In this document: piece by piece, positions 1-10,328 of the stretch | Position numbering within the stretch: the first letter of the stretch is position 1 | How the letters are laid out: every line of letters starts with the position of its first letter | DNA from: Mucor racemosus | Lineage: Eukaryota > Mucoromycota > Mucoromycetes > Mucorales > Mucoraceae | Length of the DNA stretch: 26,814 nucleotides | Assembly: GCA_027405735.1 (NCBI GenBank) | Contig: JAPEHQ010000033.1 | Span: forward strand, 1-26,814 | Reading direction: 5' to 3' | Translations under genes and position numbers: made by a program | Notes under the pieces: generated by a model | What the model saw: the letters and a program-made list of their open reading frames with translations, nothing else | The model's database searches: none | Told to the model about the DNA's origin: nothing

Positions 1-483
1 GTTTGGTTGTTTTGCCATGTTTGGATACTATATATACTAGATTCTGACTATGATTGGCTGAAAAAAACTCTCAAAAGGGCCGTTCTCTTTGGCAGCCTTG
101 ATGGGTATTGAGCATTATCAATCAAGTGGAATCCAATATTAATGCAATTTTGACATGTATCAAAGATATATACACAGAATTTTGATAATTTTGCTGGTTG
201 ATATTTCCCTTGAACTTACTTGTATTACAAGTTCACATTTTCAATGTCCCCATTTGAGATGTCATCTATGATGCTTAGAATATTTGATTTCCAAGACAAT
301 TATTCTGAAATATAATATTAATGGAACACACCTGCGCTACGGCACTTTAATGTAAAATTGATAAGATCCTGATCCATTTTGTATAAAAGAGGCGGGAAAG
401 TTGTAAAAAAAAAAAATCCAATTTTTTCCCGTTAGAAATTTGTTCTAAAAACAAACCTTATTTAACTTACATCATATAACATT
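1..483. other. AT-rich upstream region, no gene seen
   Basis: No coding exon can be supported here. The stretch is AT-rich, with an A-run near 404-414. An in-frame TAA lies shortly before the ATG at 484, so the transporter probably starts at 484. An upstream exon joined by an intron cannot be excluded. Confidence 0.4.
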
Positions 484-2057
484 ATGGAATCTCGAGATAG
501 ACTCAAACCCTTTGTAGTATTTTGTGTGTTATTTCAGCACTTGGCGCTCTTAATAATGGTTTCAATACATCTGCTTTGAATATTCCAGCAGCATCCCTCA
601 CAAATTGTCCTGATGTACCTTTTGGTACAGTAACCTATTATCCAAATTCACCTTTGCCTCAATGTATTCCAATGTCCGATTGGATTTTGTAAGTTGTTAG
701 AATCAACTTTAGTACGATAACATATGTATTAACGTTCTAAAATGATAGAGGTGCAGCCACTGGTATGTTGCTATCGGTGGTCTTGTAGGTGCTATGATTG
801 CCGGTTGGATGGCTCAAAAATATGGTCGTCGTGATTCTATGCTCATCATGAACACTACTTTCTTTATCGGTGCCATATACTTTCTCTTTCTACTGAACCT
901 GGACAATTTGCTGTTGGTCGTATTTTTGTTGGTATCGGTTCTGGTTTTATGACCGTAGTGATTTCCATGTATATTGCTGAAATTTCTCCTTCTAAATACC
1001 GTGGTGCTCTTGGTTCTTTTCTTCAACTTTTCTTGACCATTGGTATTATTATCATTGAAGTCGTTGGTCTTGGTCTTTCCTCTGCTATCGGCTGGCGTAT
1101 TGTCGTTGTTATCACTGTTGTTCCTGCAATTATGCAAATGCTTTGTTTGCCCTTCTGTGCTCGTTCTCCTCGTTGGTTAATTTCTCAAAACCGTATTGAT
1201 GAAGCTCGTGTTCAGTTAATGCGTCTCCGTTATGGTGATGTTCAAGAAGAATTCTCTGAAATGATCTTGTCTCTTACTAAAGGAGGCGACAAAGACGATA
1301 AAAAGACTGCTCCTAATGCTCAACTTGGTGATAAAGATAGTTTTGATAATACTCCTAATGAAGAAGCAAGTGACGCATTTGAAGGTGAAGAATCTTTATC
1401 TATTCGCGAGATTTTCTCCAACCGTTGTTTGATGGTTTTGACATTAAAGATGATTGTCGTCCATGCTTCTTCTCAATTAACTGGTATTAATGCTGTTATG
1501 TATTATTCTACTAATATTTTTGAAAGCTCTTTTGGTGATGCTGCCAAATATGTTACCATTGGTACCTCTGGCCTTAATACTGTCATGACAATTATTGCTC
1601 TTTTGTTAGTCGATCGTTTGGGTCGTAAAATTTGTTGGTTGTATCTGCTTATGGCATGATGATTTGGTCTGTTCTTATGACTATTGGTTTGAAGTTTGAT
1701 ATCTCTGTCCTTCAGGTCCTCTCAATTTATATCTTTGTTGCTTTTTACGCTATTGGTCTCGGTATGATTCCTTTTGTTATCACATCCGAAGTTTACCCTA
1801 CTTATGCTGTTTCCGCTGCTTCATCTGTTGCCCTGGCTGTTAACTGGCTTTGTAACTTTATTATTGGTCTCATTTTCCCTGCTCTTCAAACAGCTTGTGG
1901 TCCTTATGTCTTTTTGCTTTTCACAGGTGTTACTGCAATGTCTGGTACTTTCATTCTTATTTTCGTTCCTGAAACCAAGCAAAAGACTATTGATCAACTT
2001 GGTCGTGAGCTTGGTTGGGCTGATATCAATCTTGAAGATGTTCGTCGCAAAAAGTAA
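484..2057 (+). CDS. MFS hexose/sugar transporter, frameshifted as read
   Basis: A major facilitator sugar-porter (about 500 aa) predicted to move hexoses or related sugars across a membrane. Visible signatures in order: N-terminal helix with LGALNNGFNTSALNIP, AIGGLVGAMIAGWMAQKYGRRDSML, GQFAVGRIFVGIGSGF, YIAEISPSKYRGALGSF, SPRWLI, an acidic central loop, SSQLTGINAVMYYST, VNWLCNFIIGLIFP and the C-terminal PETKQKTIDQL. An intron at 689-748 joins ATT TT to A GGT, giving ILGAATG. The reading frame slips four times, near 530-539, 764-770, 873-880 and 1627-1632, and each slip fits one missing base. All surrounding protein sequence is well conserved, so consensus error is as likely as decay. The start at 484 is chosen because MESRDRLKPFVVFCVLF leads straight into the first helix and an in-frame stop precedes it. 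Substrate is not determinable. Confidence 0.85.
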
Positions 2058-3119
2058 ATTGATTTTTGCTAATTGATTTACTGTGTACCACCACTCCACC
2101 TTTTTCTTTGTACTATTAGTGTTTATATAATGTTTTTCATCATTTCATCATATTTCTTTCCACGTTTCTTATTCTTTTTAGACTATTTCATCTATTGCAA
2201 TATTATTAAACTTTATCATATTTTAATTTCATTTGAAAACCGTTGTGCTTAAGCTTATTACATTTATTTATATTGCCTCTTCAGAGAATAAATTTTTTCT
2301 TAAAAAATATGAATTTTTCACTCAAATTCGGAGCGCGCGACACATTCATAACAAAAAACGTTTTAAAAGATGTATACATATATTTCAGATGCCATAAAAT
2401 ATGGTAAAGTTACTTTTCTTATGTTACAATAGCATTTGGACACAAATATTATAATTCTATGCAAAAAGATTAAATCGACTTTTTTTTTTCTTGTTGTCGG
2501 CACTATTATACTCATACCCAGAACTGAGGATTTGAAGAGATAATAGTTTTGATAAAGATTTTACATAGAAATATGATACATACAAATGTGTAGATAAAGA
2601 ATATGTACATAGTTCAAAAATGTACTAAACTATTCGCTAAATATTAAGTAAAAAGTCTTCAAATTCACCGTGTAAAATATATCAAAAATATGAATTAAGA
2701 CAAAAAAAAATCCTCCAAAAATTGTATATGAATAGTCGGTAAGCTATATTACATATGAATACACAAGCATCCGACTGAATAAAGTATAGGTAGTATTGTT
2801 AGGAAGCATTTTTGAATTCATTTCATCAACAATGGCTAGAAAATGCTTCAGCAAGAATGATTTTGAAGTTTGACAGTTAACCATAATATATATATTTTTT
2901 TTTTGCAAATGAGGTTTGCATCTAAACAAATAATCCATCTTGAAATTTCGTTTTTCAATAACTCTATCAAATATTTAAAAGATATCCAGCAGATAACGTT
3001 GTCTGTTATTTGTTTGACTAATAGCTCTGGGCCATTCTTAAAACAACTCATTCAAGAAACAAAGGTTTACAATTGACTGGTATTTTACTAGTATTTATTT
3101 GCTTACCGATGTTTTTTGA
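2058..3119. other. Intergenic AT-rich DNA, no gene seen
   Basis: This is the 3' flank of the transporter followed by AT-rich sequence. An AATAAA at 2287-2292 could serve as a polyadenylation signal. Short reading frames around 2744-3076 overlap each other on both strands and show no domain. The left edge of dispersed repeat copy A lies somewhere near 3000-3120 and cannot be fixed by eye. Confidence 0.4.
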
Positions 3120-3636
3120 GAAATGGATATAGAATACATTGCATTACAACTTTGATCATACAGAATAAGGACGTTTAATTGTTAATTTCGGTAATTGTTA
3201 TTGTCATATATGCTGATTTTAGCTGATTTAGCACTATTTCTAATTTTAAATGGTCTGCTGAGCCATAAAGCCTACCAGAAAAAAGTGCGCACTTGATTCC
3301 TCCTGCGATTTAATCAGCAATCAATGGGGTGGTAAAAGGTAAAGCTATAGCACTGGATACAGTTGCAGCTATGGTATATATTTTGAAACTTGCAGCCCAT
3401 TTAGATCAATATTCATTGACTACAAGCATTTTTCCAGTTGTTAAATCTCTTTCAAGCAGAGGAAAAGACTTTTTTTTTCAAAAACGTATGCAAAAATCCT
3501 TCAAAAACAGCTGTTAGCTAATGAAATCAAGATATGTTATTTCTACATCTACTGCGTATTAAGTGCAATTTTAAAATTCAATTTCGAACCATTATTTGAT
3601 TTTATAAAGATTTTCAAAAAATATTTGAAACAACCT

Positions 3637-3898
3637 ACTTTTTTGGTCAGCTCAATTCGAAAACAGGATTGAAAAAATAATACTTCAAGTTGTGACATTG
3701 TCAAATATGCTATTACCAATTTATAATTCCATATTAATTCGATAAGGCTGCTATTAACAGTTTTTTAAGACGAACCAATACTTGCTCCCATCCCGTTTTT
3801 CATCTGGATTATAAAAAAAAACGAGCAATTTTCCAGCTCGAATCGAATGGCTATTTCCGCTAAAACTCGATTCAAACTCGAATCGAAGCCCAATCCTA
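3637..3898 (-). mobile_element. Truncated hAT-like MITE (inverted relative to the copy at 19171)
   Basis: The segment is a diverged reverse complement of about 19171-19430. The TAGGATTGGGCTTCG terminus (read on the minus strand) is intact at 3898, with the subterminal TTCGAGTT-type repeats. The other terminus is missing where sequence jumps directly to host repeat near 3636, so no target duplication can be shown for this copy. Confidence 0.7.
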
Positions 3899-4123
3899 AT
3901 ATAGGCCATTGATATCTCTCAGAAAATAGAAATATTAATATCAGAATATAAGTGCACTGACCAGGCATTGGTCAAAATTGACCAAGATTGATCTATACTT
4001 GATTATAAAAAATTGAGCACCTAAATTGTGGTAATATTTTTTATATTCACAAGATAGATCTAATTGACTGCTACTCTGCATTTTTTGTTTCAGCGAAAAA
4101 TATTGATTTTTCATCGAGATAAT

Positions 4124-4134
4124 CAAAATAATAG
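4124..4134. other. Uninterrupted Crypton target site (CAAAATAATAG)
   Basis: In copy A the 11-mer CAAAATAATAG occurs once and runs straight into TCGATATTACATC. In copy B the same 11-mer occurs at both edges of the Crypton (15493-15503 and 18397-18407), with the same outer flanks. This is therefore the pre-insertion allele preserved in a paralogous repeat. Confidence 0.85.
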
Positions 4135-4538
4135 TCGATATTACATCTTACAGCTTATGATAACTGGGTTCCAAAATTTATTTTAAAAAATGGACGAAAA
4201 ATGATGAAAAAAACAAAATCGCTTAATTGCTCATGAACTGCAAAGTAAGTTGACCTAGTATATTAAATGGTTTTTGTACAGTTTTGGATTTGGCATCTAT
4301 CTAAATAAAATTCAGACAAACATTTCACATTAAATTTTGCGTAAAATACAATTAAAATTTTGGAGGTTTTTTGAAGATACACATCACTTTTTATAAGTAT
4401 ATTTCAAATTAAAGTAATTTAAATGATGTAAAAAAAATTATCTATTGATTGAGCTATTGAAGAACATTTTAGCTACATTTTTCGTAGAGAAAACGAGATT
4501 TTTGTCCAAATTTTTTCAGATTCAGAATTTAGGATGAG

Positions 4539-4810
4539 TGTAATGAGTCAAACATTTCAGTTTCATTCATGCAAAACCTTGCCTCATTCCTTATATAAAT
4601 ACTACAAGGGAATCATTACATGATCCCTTGTAGATTTATCTGTCTTGTTACACTCCCTTTACTTATATTTATTCACTAATAAATATCTAATTTACAAATA
4701 AGAACACTAACCTTCATCAATCCAGTGATCACAAATTTATAACAGCAAGAATAATATCTATAAGCATATTATCCACCTTTGTTATTAGTCCAAAATTATA
4801 GATCATTACA
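4539..4810 (+). mobile_element. Solo LTR, 272 bp, TSD ATGAG
   Basis: The element begins TGTAATGAGTCAAAC and ends TAGATCATTACA, giving TG...CA ends with an 8-bp inverted terminus (TGTAATGA/TCATTACA). It is flanked by the 5-bp direct repeat ATGAG at 4534-4538 and 4811-4815. Copy B of the host repeat has the empty site at about 18806 (AGGATGAGGGTATAC). Inside are a TATA-like TTATATAAAT at 4591-4600, a near-perfect palindrome at 4602-4633 and AATAAA at 4678-4683, in the order expected of U3-R-U5. There is no internal retrotransposon sequence, so it is a solo LTR left by recombination. A 272-bp copy in opposite orientation lies at 14723-14994, with only a handful of mismatches by eye. A MITE with short inverted ends is a less likely alternative. 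Confidence 0.85.
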
Positions 4811-5104
4811 ATGAGGGTATACAAGGGGAAAATGGAAGCTAGAAATGAAGGCATATTTTTATACACATTTTTGAGCATATCTCCACGAAAAATCAATATT
4901 TTGAAAAAAACTAAATTGGATCCGAGAGAGCTCAACGAGCTTGATGACATAAATGTAAAAAAAACGTTGCTCAATATAACCAATATTTTGAAACCTACTA
5001 TAGAAATGCCCAAAAAAAAAAGAAAAAAAAATAAAAGTGTTCAGAATTTTTTCATATTGAAATATGTTATAGAGCACTTTAAAACAAGTAAGTTTTATTA
5101 TTAA
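4811..5104 (+). pseudogene. Conserved reading frame in repeat copy A (possible C-terminal remnant)
   Basis: A 97-codon frame starting MRVYKGKMEARNEG contains FLYTFLSISPRKINILKK and ends in a lysine-rich tail. It is nearly identical to the frame at 18754-19029 in copy B, where it is continuous with upstream codons (HREIKIFVQIFSDSEFRMRVYRG). In copy A the solo LTR splits it exactly at that junction, and the target duplication recreates an ATG. It may be the tail of a decayed repeat-encoded protein. The DNA similarity of the copies alone could also keep the frame open. Family not recognised. Confidence 0.3.
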
Positions 5105-5176
5105 AAGATGTTAGTATAGCTTAATTATTTTTAGAGATATGAAGCCTCAAAGTTTTCAATCCTTTAGCAGTGAAAT

Positions 5177-5389
5177 ACGCGTAAAAAATCTGAAACATTA
5201 GCACTGAAAAATTAATACCAACTGCAAAAAATAGGATATTTCCGGATACTTATTTTTGGATTAAAGCTGAACATCTCAGGTACATTGGCATATAATTTTT
5301 TCTTGGTGTTATTTAGTGAAAAAAAAAAGTATAGCAGGGATGAAAAACGAGACCCAGTTTTCAAGGAAAAAGCAGTGAATTTTACGCGT
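5177..5389. repeat. 213-bp segment bounded by 10-bp inverted repeats
   Basis: ACGCGTAAAA at 5177-5186 is matched by its reverse complement TTTTACGCGT at 5380-5389. A further weak match (CACTG) lies inside each arm. The equivalent segment in copy B starts at 19542 and ends at 19753 with one arm mutated (TTTTACGTGT). It may be an old small inverted-repeat element embedded in the host repeat before duplication. No target duplication was seen. Confidence 0.35.
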
Positions 5390-5907
5390 TTTTGAGTCTT
5401 TCGTGAGATATAAAATAAATTTAGGGATAGGTAGCACAATGCGACTAATTCATATGTACTTAGTAGTGCTTAAGGTATGATGTTTGATGTTTTTGTAAGA
5501 CGTTCCTAAAAGGAAGAAATTTAATGACAAATGCTACTCTTCTTGCACTTACAACATCTTGTCCATTTCATGTCGTTTGCATGTGATTTATCATTTTAGT
5601 GTATTATATAGCAAGTTGGCCTAGCAATAATTCTGTTATCAATCCTAGCTCACAAGTAAAGGTTTTCAAGCCAAAGCTTTATTTGTATTCATCTCTATTT
5701 TGTTTTTGATTTATGGAATTAAGAAAGTAAGTTAGGAGCTATTGTAACGATAACGAAACAAAAATGGTATTAAATAATTAGTTGTTTTCCTCAAAGAGTT
5801 TTATTACATAAAAATATTATATATGAATTTCGCATAGAAATGCATTTTTATTGAAATTCTAATTAATATCTAGGTTTATAAATAATGTGTATATTGGTAA
5901 TATTAGT

Positions 5908-7954
5908 TTATTGAACAGCGTCTAAAGCCTTTGAAAACATGGACAATAATTTGTCTCTATCTTCCAAACCAACACTAACACGGACCAAATGACGAGCAAC
6001 ACCAAACTGAGCAGCCCAGTCCAATTCTGTATAATGAGCAAGAATTGTATAAGGACTACACAATGTGAAATTAGTACCAAGAGAAGGGCCCTTGGCACAA
6101 CCCAAGTTATCGTAAAAAGTGGCAGCACTCTTCTCATCTTTCAAGACGACAGAGAATAAACCTCCATAACCTGCATCTTCAGAATCAATCTTGACAGCAT
6201 CGAAGTGGTTTCTACATGTAAATTTAGGGTAGAAGACCTGCTCAACTAAGAAAGGAAAATGCGATTAATAACCATGCGCTAGGCTCAAGTATGATTTTTC
6301 TTTTACACTACCTTTAGGGTGATCTATTAAAAAGTCGCATAATGCTTCCGTATTACCATTGATAGTTTTAGATCTTTCTTTAAATGTACGAGAATTACGT
6401 TCTAAGAAGACAGCATCTTCAGACCAAACGAGATCTTCATAATCTACCTTCAAGGCAGCCTTCAAATCAGTATAATGAGCTCCATTTGGATTCAAAATCA
6501 TACTATAAAAAAAAAGACGAATATGTTAAATTCCACAATATCTATGTTCTTGATCCTAATTCTTACCTTCCGCCCATAACATTGGACTCACCAGAAAATA
6601 CTTTTGTTAAACTACTGACAACCATATCAGCCCATTCGAGTACAGCGACGTTACAGAAATTACCAATTGTTTCATCAACTACAATCAAAAATTTGTATTC
6701 ATCAGCTAATGTACGAAGACGCTTGAGATCAGGAGATTTCAACAATGGATTGGAGGGAAATTCACAAAACAAACTCAAAATCTTCTCGCCAGACTTCAAA
6801 GATTCTTCTAATTCATCTATACTTTCATCTTCGCCAAGACCATAAAAGTGACAACCAGGACCCCACTTTTGCAAAATCTTTAAGGTATCTGTGTAAGGAA
6901 ATCTATGCAATACTTGTTAATCTTCCATGCGTAAATATCAATAAAAATCGAACAAAATTTACCCAAAACAAACACTTTTGGCAGTATCGTCACCGACTAT
7001 CATGGAAATTTGATGAGCATGATAGATTGCACTCATACCACAAGGATATAAATACACATCTTCCTCAGACAAACCTCTAATACCGCGATCGCCCTTTAAT
7101 TGACGTTGTTCTTCCAAGTCAGCAGTAGAAGTCTTGTTTTCCTTGTCATTAACTTCACTTTCCCCGCATAAAACACCAGCAATTCGTCGTCTTAATGCAG
7201 CTTTGGCATTGTTTGAAAATTTAACGGGTAAATTACGACCATAACGTTCTTCCAAATAAGTGGTTTGCTCAACAGCTTCCTCCTCCTTTTCTTGTCCAAC
7301 TTTTTGAATTGATTTGCCACTGTAATGACTTCTACTACGACTTCCCATGGTCACCTTGGGTCTGTACAAGTCTTCCTTTTTGCTAACAGTTTCCTGAGTA
7401 GGCTTTTGTTGATTATCATCCATAATACGTAAGCAATACTCGGCCATACGAGAGGAAATAATGTCACCAGAGTGTTGCCAAAACTGTTTAGCAATTGGGA
7501 ATGCATCTTGAGGGAATAATACAATGTGAATAGGTACAGGTTGAAGTTCAGTAGAGACATTGATGGGCGCAATTTCGAATTCTGCAATACGAACAGTACC
7601 AGTAGGTTCTTTATAATAGCGTTTCATAAATGATCTGCATTGTTCCGCTACTTTATGCGAAGGAAAAAGCATGCCTGTATCATTTTCTTTACCGAATTTA
7701 GCCACTAAACGAGTACATAACTATAAAGAGAGATGAATTAGTTAAATCGAATCAAATTTAATAATGATCTGCATCCGTACTTTTTGAATGAAAGGATGAA
7801 TAAAGAAACGGGGATATCCACATTCCATTTTGGAAGTAACAATAGGATTTCCTTCTTCGTAATAAATATTATCCTGCCATTTTGGAAACATGACAGAAAC
7901 AGCATGAGGTGTATGTGCTGGAATTGCAGCGCCAACTTGAGTAGGGGGTTCCAT
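5908..7954 (-). CDS. STR2: Cystathionine gamma-synthase
   Basis: A PLP enzyme of the Cys/Met metabolism family that joins an activated homoserine ester and cysteine to make cystathionine (transsulfuration). Exons on the minus strand are 7954-7781, 7720-6963, 6902-6567, 6502-6312 and 6245-5908, giving 598 aa with no frameshift. All junctions are GT-AG, with introns of about 60-66 bp. The fungal N-terminal region is present ([24 protein letters not shown]), then a charged, variable linker around residues 140-210. The PLP fold follows, with [32 protein letters not shown] and the presumptive Schiff-base lysine in SLTKVFSG at about residue 411. The C-terminal part ends in [18 protein letters not shown] minus-strand AATAAA at 5852-5847 follows the stop. 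Other family members (cystathionine beta- or gamma-lyase) lack this long N-terminal domain, which favours STR2. Confidence 0.93.
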
Positions 7955-9373
7955 TATTTATTGAATGAAAAAAAAAGAAAGTGTTAAAGGGGAAAAAAGA
8001 AAGGATCCCCGCATACTTTAGTATTTGAACTATATAGCATCAATAAACTATCAAATAAGACGAAAGGATCTCATCAATCTAAAAAGAAGGTATTCAAACT
8101 CCCTGAAATCTACAAAACTTTGTTGGATGAACCAACAATTGGTCATGAAGGGTCAGGTTAAGAAAATGGTGCTTTTTTTTGATACTTTTTGCCATTACCG
8201 GACTGCCGGATAGATGCCCGGCGATTAGGTAATAATTATAGTACTTTTTCTATAATATGGGATGCCCTTTAGAATATGTACTGTAACATTATAAAATATA
8301 TAGCATGATAACAAGTAAAAAACATTTATACACTTACTGACATGTACATAAATAGATTACGATTTGTTTTATCTGCTTATCGGTTATAACTGTATTATGA
8401 ATAGCCTTTAAAAAATGGGACCACAAAATTTAAATGTGGAGAGAATTTTATGTACATAAAAATATATGGTATATACTACATATTCTATTATCAATTTGCA
8501 AATTAAAAAAAAAGTTATTTGCTTGCAGAATCTACAAAAAAAAGTTAGAATGAGTTGGCTGCGCTTGGCACCAATTCAAGCAATAGCATTGTTGGAGTCG
8601 TCGTAGACTTCAATTGGTCTACTGAATGTACAAAAAGCAGCCAACTAAACACACTGAGAAGCAGTGAATAATTGATCTAAGCTGATATTTATTCCTTAAA
8701 CGCAAAAAAACTTTAAAAATTATAATAGGATTGAAATGAAAAGTAAGTTTTATGGTTCCTTTGGGAAGACATTGATTTTGAATAAGATACTATACCAGAA
8801 ACTATTTTCCAATTCTTCAAATTCATGGTACCTTTTTAAAGCATTTTAATGCTACATTTATCATAGATAAATAGGTAAATTAAATATGAAATTTGTTTAT
8901 ATACCTAATATTAAGTGATTGATATTTTTTATTTGTCACTATATTATGCATTTTATGAAGTTATTATAGCACATTCTGAAGGATACCCTATGCCACAGAA
9001 AAAGTATTATAACTATTACATAATCGCCGAGCATCTGCCCAGCAATCCAGTGTTGGCAAAAGTACTATATTTTTACCCGCACTCGTTTGAATCTGCATAT
9101 TGTTTCAAAAAGTACCTAATTGGAGTTCCCAGGCAGTTTTTTCAGAAAAAAAAAAGTTAGGATATAGTTCAGATGCTGTGAGTTTATTATTATTTGTTTT
9201 TCTCGGGAATTAACTATTCAAGAACACCAGAAAAATTCTTTAAAGCAACACAAATGTTTGCTCTTTGCATTTCGGGGCTCAAAATTCTTCCTCATCCTTC
9301 TTCTGCTGCAGCAAAAATGAGTGTAACACAGCTTATTTGATTTTATTGTAGATATTTACAGGATATAAAGAGT
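7955..9373. other. Intergenic region between STR2 promoter and RRP40 3' end
   Basis: 1.4 kb without a supportable gene. Just upstream of the STR2 start lie A-rich tracts. An inverted-repeat hairpin occupies 8553-8646 (listed separately). Reading frames at 8025-8213 and 8915-9160 show no domain, splice context or recognisable similarity. On the minus strand an AATAAA at 9347-9342 lies about 27 bp past the RRP40 stop and is a good polyadenylation signal candidate. Confidence 0.45.
8553..8646. repeat. 94-bp imperfect hairpin
   Basis: AGTTGGCTGC at 8553-8562 pairs with GCAGCCAACT at 8637-8646. A second inner pair is ACCAATTCAAG (8570-8580) with CTTCAATTGGT (8608-8618), one mismatch. It could be a tiny foldback element or a structured RNA. 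There is no tRNA-like architecture and no clear target-site duplication. Confidence 0.4.
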
Positions 9374-10167
9374 TTATAATTTATTTACGAGTCCTTCAAC
9401 CATTTGCTTACACTCTTCAGCACTAAGATATTCAGAATTTTGAATTGCATTGGAGATTAAGATTGTATTTTTCACTTCTTCTGAATTAATCCAAACACGG
9501 CCATTCATTCCAACAGCTGTTTCAAAAGGAAAATGTTCTCCCAAATAACTCAAAATTGGCGTATTAGGATTTAATAATCTAATGAAAGATATATATTAGT
9601 CCATTTGCTATTGCTCGTCTATGTACAATCTAACCTTCTACAGAGTCCAAGCGAACATTTAAACACAAATCCTCCCACTAATTCACCAAAACCATCTGCT
9701 TTTCCAGTTCTAGGATTGACACATTCAAGTTCAGGTTCCATATCAGGATTTGCCATTGATACTCTGCAATAAACTAGTGATTGAACATTTAAATTGGGTC
9801 GATTACGCTTTGTAGCACCTTCAAATGCCATTATAGGTAAGACAGCTGAATGTGCTGTACCAATATCTACACGAAAATATTCTCCCATCTTGGCGATTAC
9901 CGTTCCAACTACTGATTCTCCAGTTGCTGCAATATACTAGTATGCTATTTAGTATAAAATTATGTTGTAGCGTTTTAAACTGCTTACTCTTTTTTGATTA
10001 CTCTCGATCCAATATCTATTTCCGACTTCCAAATGTTGTAAAATGCCTGCTTTCATAGCGACAATTTGATCACCTTCTTGTCTTAAACCTGGACCCAAAA
10101 CAATAGTAGATTCTTCCTCAACATCAATGATATCTCCAGGTAAAACAATGCGTGGATCAACCTCCAT
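9374..10167 (-). CDS. RRP40: RNA exosome cap subunit Rrp40 (EXOSC3)
   Basis: A cap subunit of the nuclear/cytoplasmic RNA exosome that binds RNA at the entry of the channel. Exons are 10167-9988, 9936-9635 and 9578-9374, giving 228 aa with no frameshift, close to the usual family length. The N-terminal domain has RIVLPGDIID and YWIESNQKR. The S1-like part has ATGESVVGTVIAKMGEYFRVDIG. The family hallmark FEGATKRNRPNLNVQSLVYCR with MANPDMEPELECV marks the S1/KH junction, and the KH part ends with FPFETAVGMNGRVWINS. The acceptor of intron 1 was placed at ...ACTAG before TAT ATT because this restores the conserved R-Y-I-A-A-T-G-E order. It is divergent from the Gemin5-like gene. The related cap subunits Rrp4 and Csl4 lack the GATKRNRPN block. 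Confidence 0.95.
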
Positions 10168-10328
10168 TATTATGTATTATTTGTATATAGAAAGGAAAAG
10201 TTATACTTTTTTTGCTGGAAAAAATTTGTTACATATTTTTTATTGGACTGGTTTTCTTGCTGTAAATCCAAATTGGTGTTTCGATTACTGCAAGTTATCC
10301 ATCACCCAACTCTTCTAATAAGATTAAA
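10168..10328. promoter_or_regulatory. Bidirectional promoter between RRP40 and GEMIN5-like gene
   Basis: Only 161 bp separate the two divergent ATGs, so both promoters and 5' UTRs must share it. It holds two ATTGG motifs (CCAAT on the minus strand) and AT-rich tracts, but no clear TATA consensus on either side that decides a start. The promoter role follows from geometry and is inferred. Confidence 0.55.

Larger units (their letters stand above)
3120..5735. repeat. Dispersed repeat, copy A
   Basis: A long repeat whose second copy lies at about 14190-20096 in the same orientation. Shared blocks run from AATTTCGG at 3184 (14268 in copy B) through the motif CAAAATAATAG to the segment ending near 5735 (20096 in B). 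Identity is uneven: low in the left part (about 3186-3640) and high in 4135-4330 and 4816-5700. Copy A carries its own insertions (truncated hAT-like element and solo LTR). It lacks about 270 bp present in B at about 15000-15265, lost together with one end of the hAT-like element. No terminal inverted repeat or transposase was recognised, so the class is unknown. The right edge stops about 170 bp from the STR2-like stop codon. Confidence 0.8.

Noticed and set aside
814..1137. Minus-strand 107-codon frame overlapping the transporter
   Set aside because: Antisense shadow of a conserved MFS region, rich in Asn/Lys/Thr, with no domain.
484..2057. Calling the MFS transporter a pseudogene
   Set aside because: All slips are single-base and cluster with similar slips at the other window end, while protein conservation on both sides of each slip is high. 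Consensus error is the simpler reading, so it is kept as a CDS with the frameshifts noted.
4539..4810. Treating the 272-bp element as a MITE because of its 8-bp inverted ends
   Set aside because: TG...CA ends, 5-bp duplication, TATA-like box followed by AATAAA, and no subterminal repeats fit a solo LTR better, though a full-length element is needed to settle it.
8915..9160. 81-codon plus-strand frame in the STR2-RRP40 spacer
   Set aside because: No recognisable domain, no repeat copy, no splice context and AT-driven composition. Not enough to call a gene.
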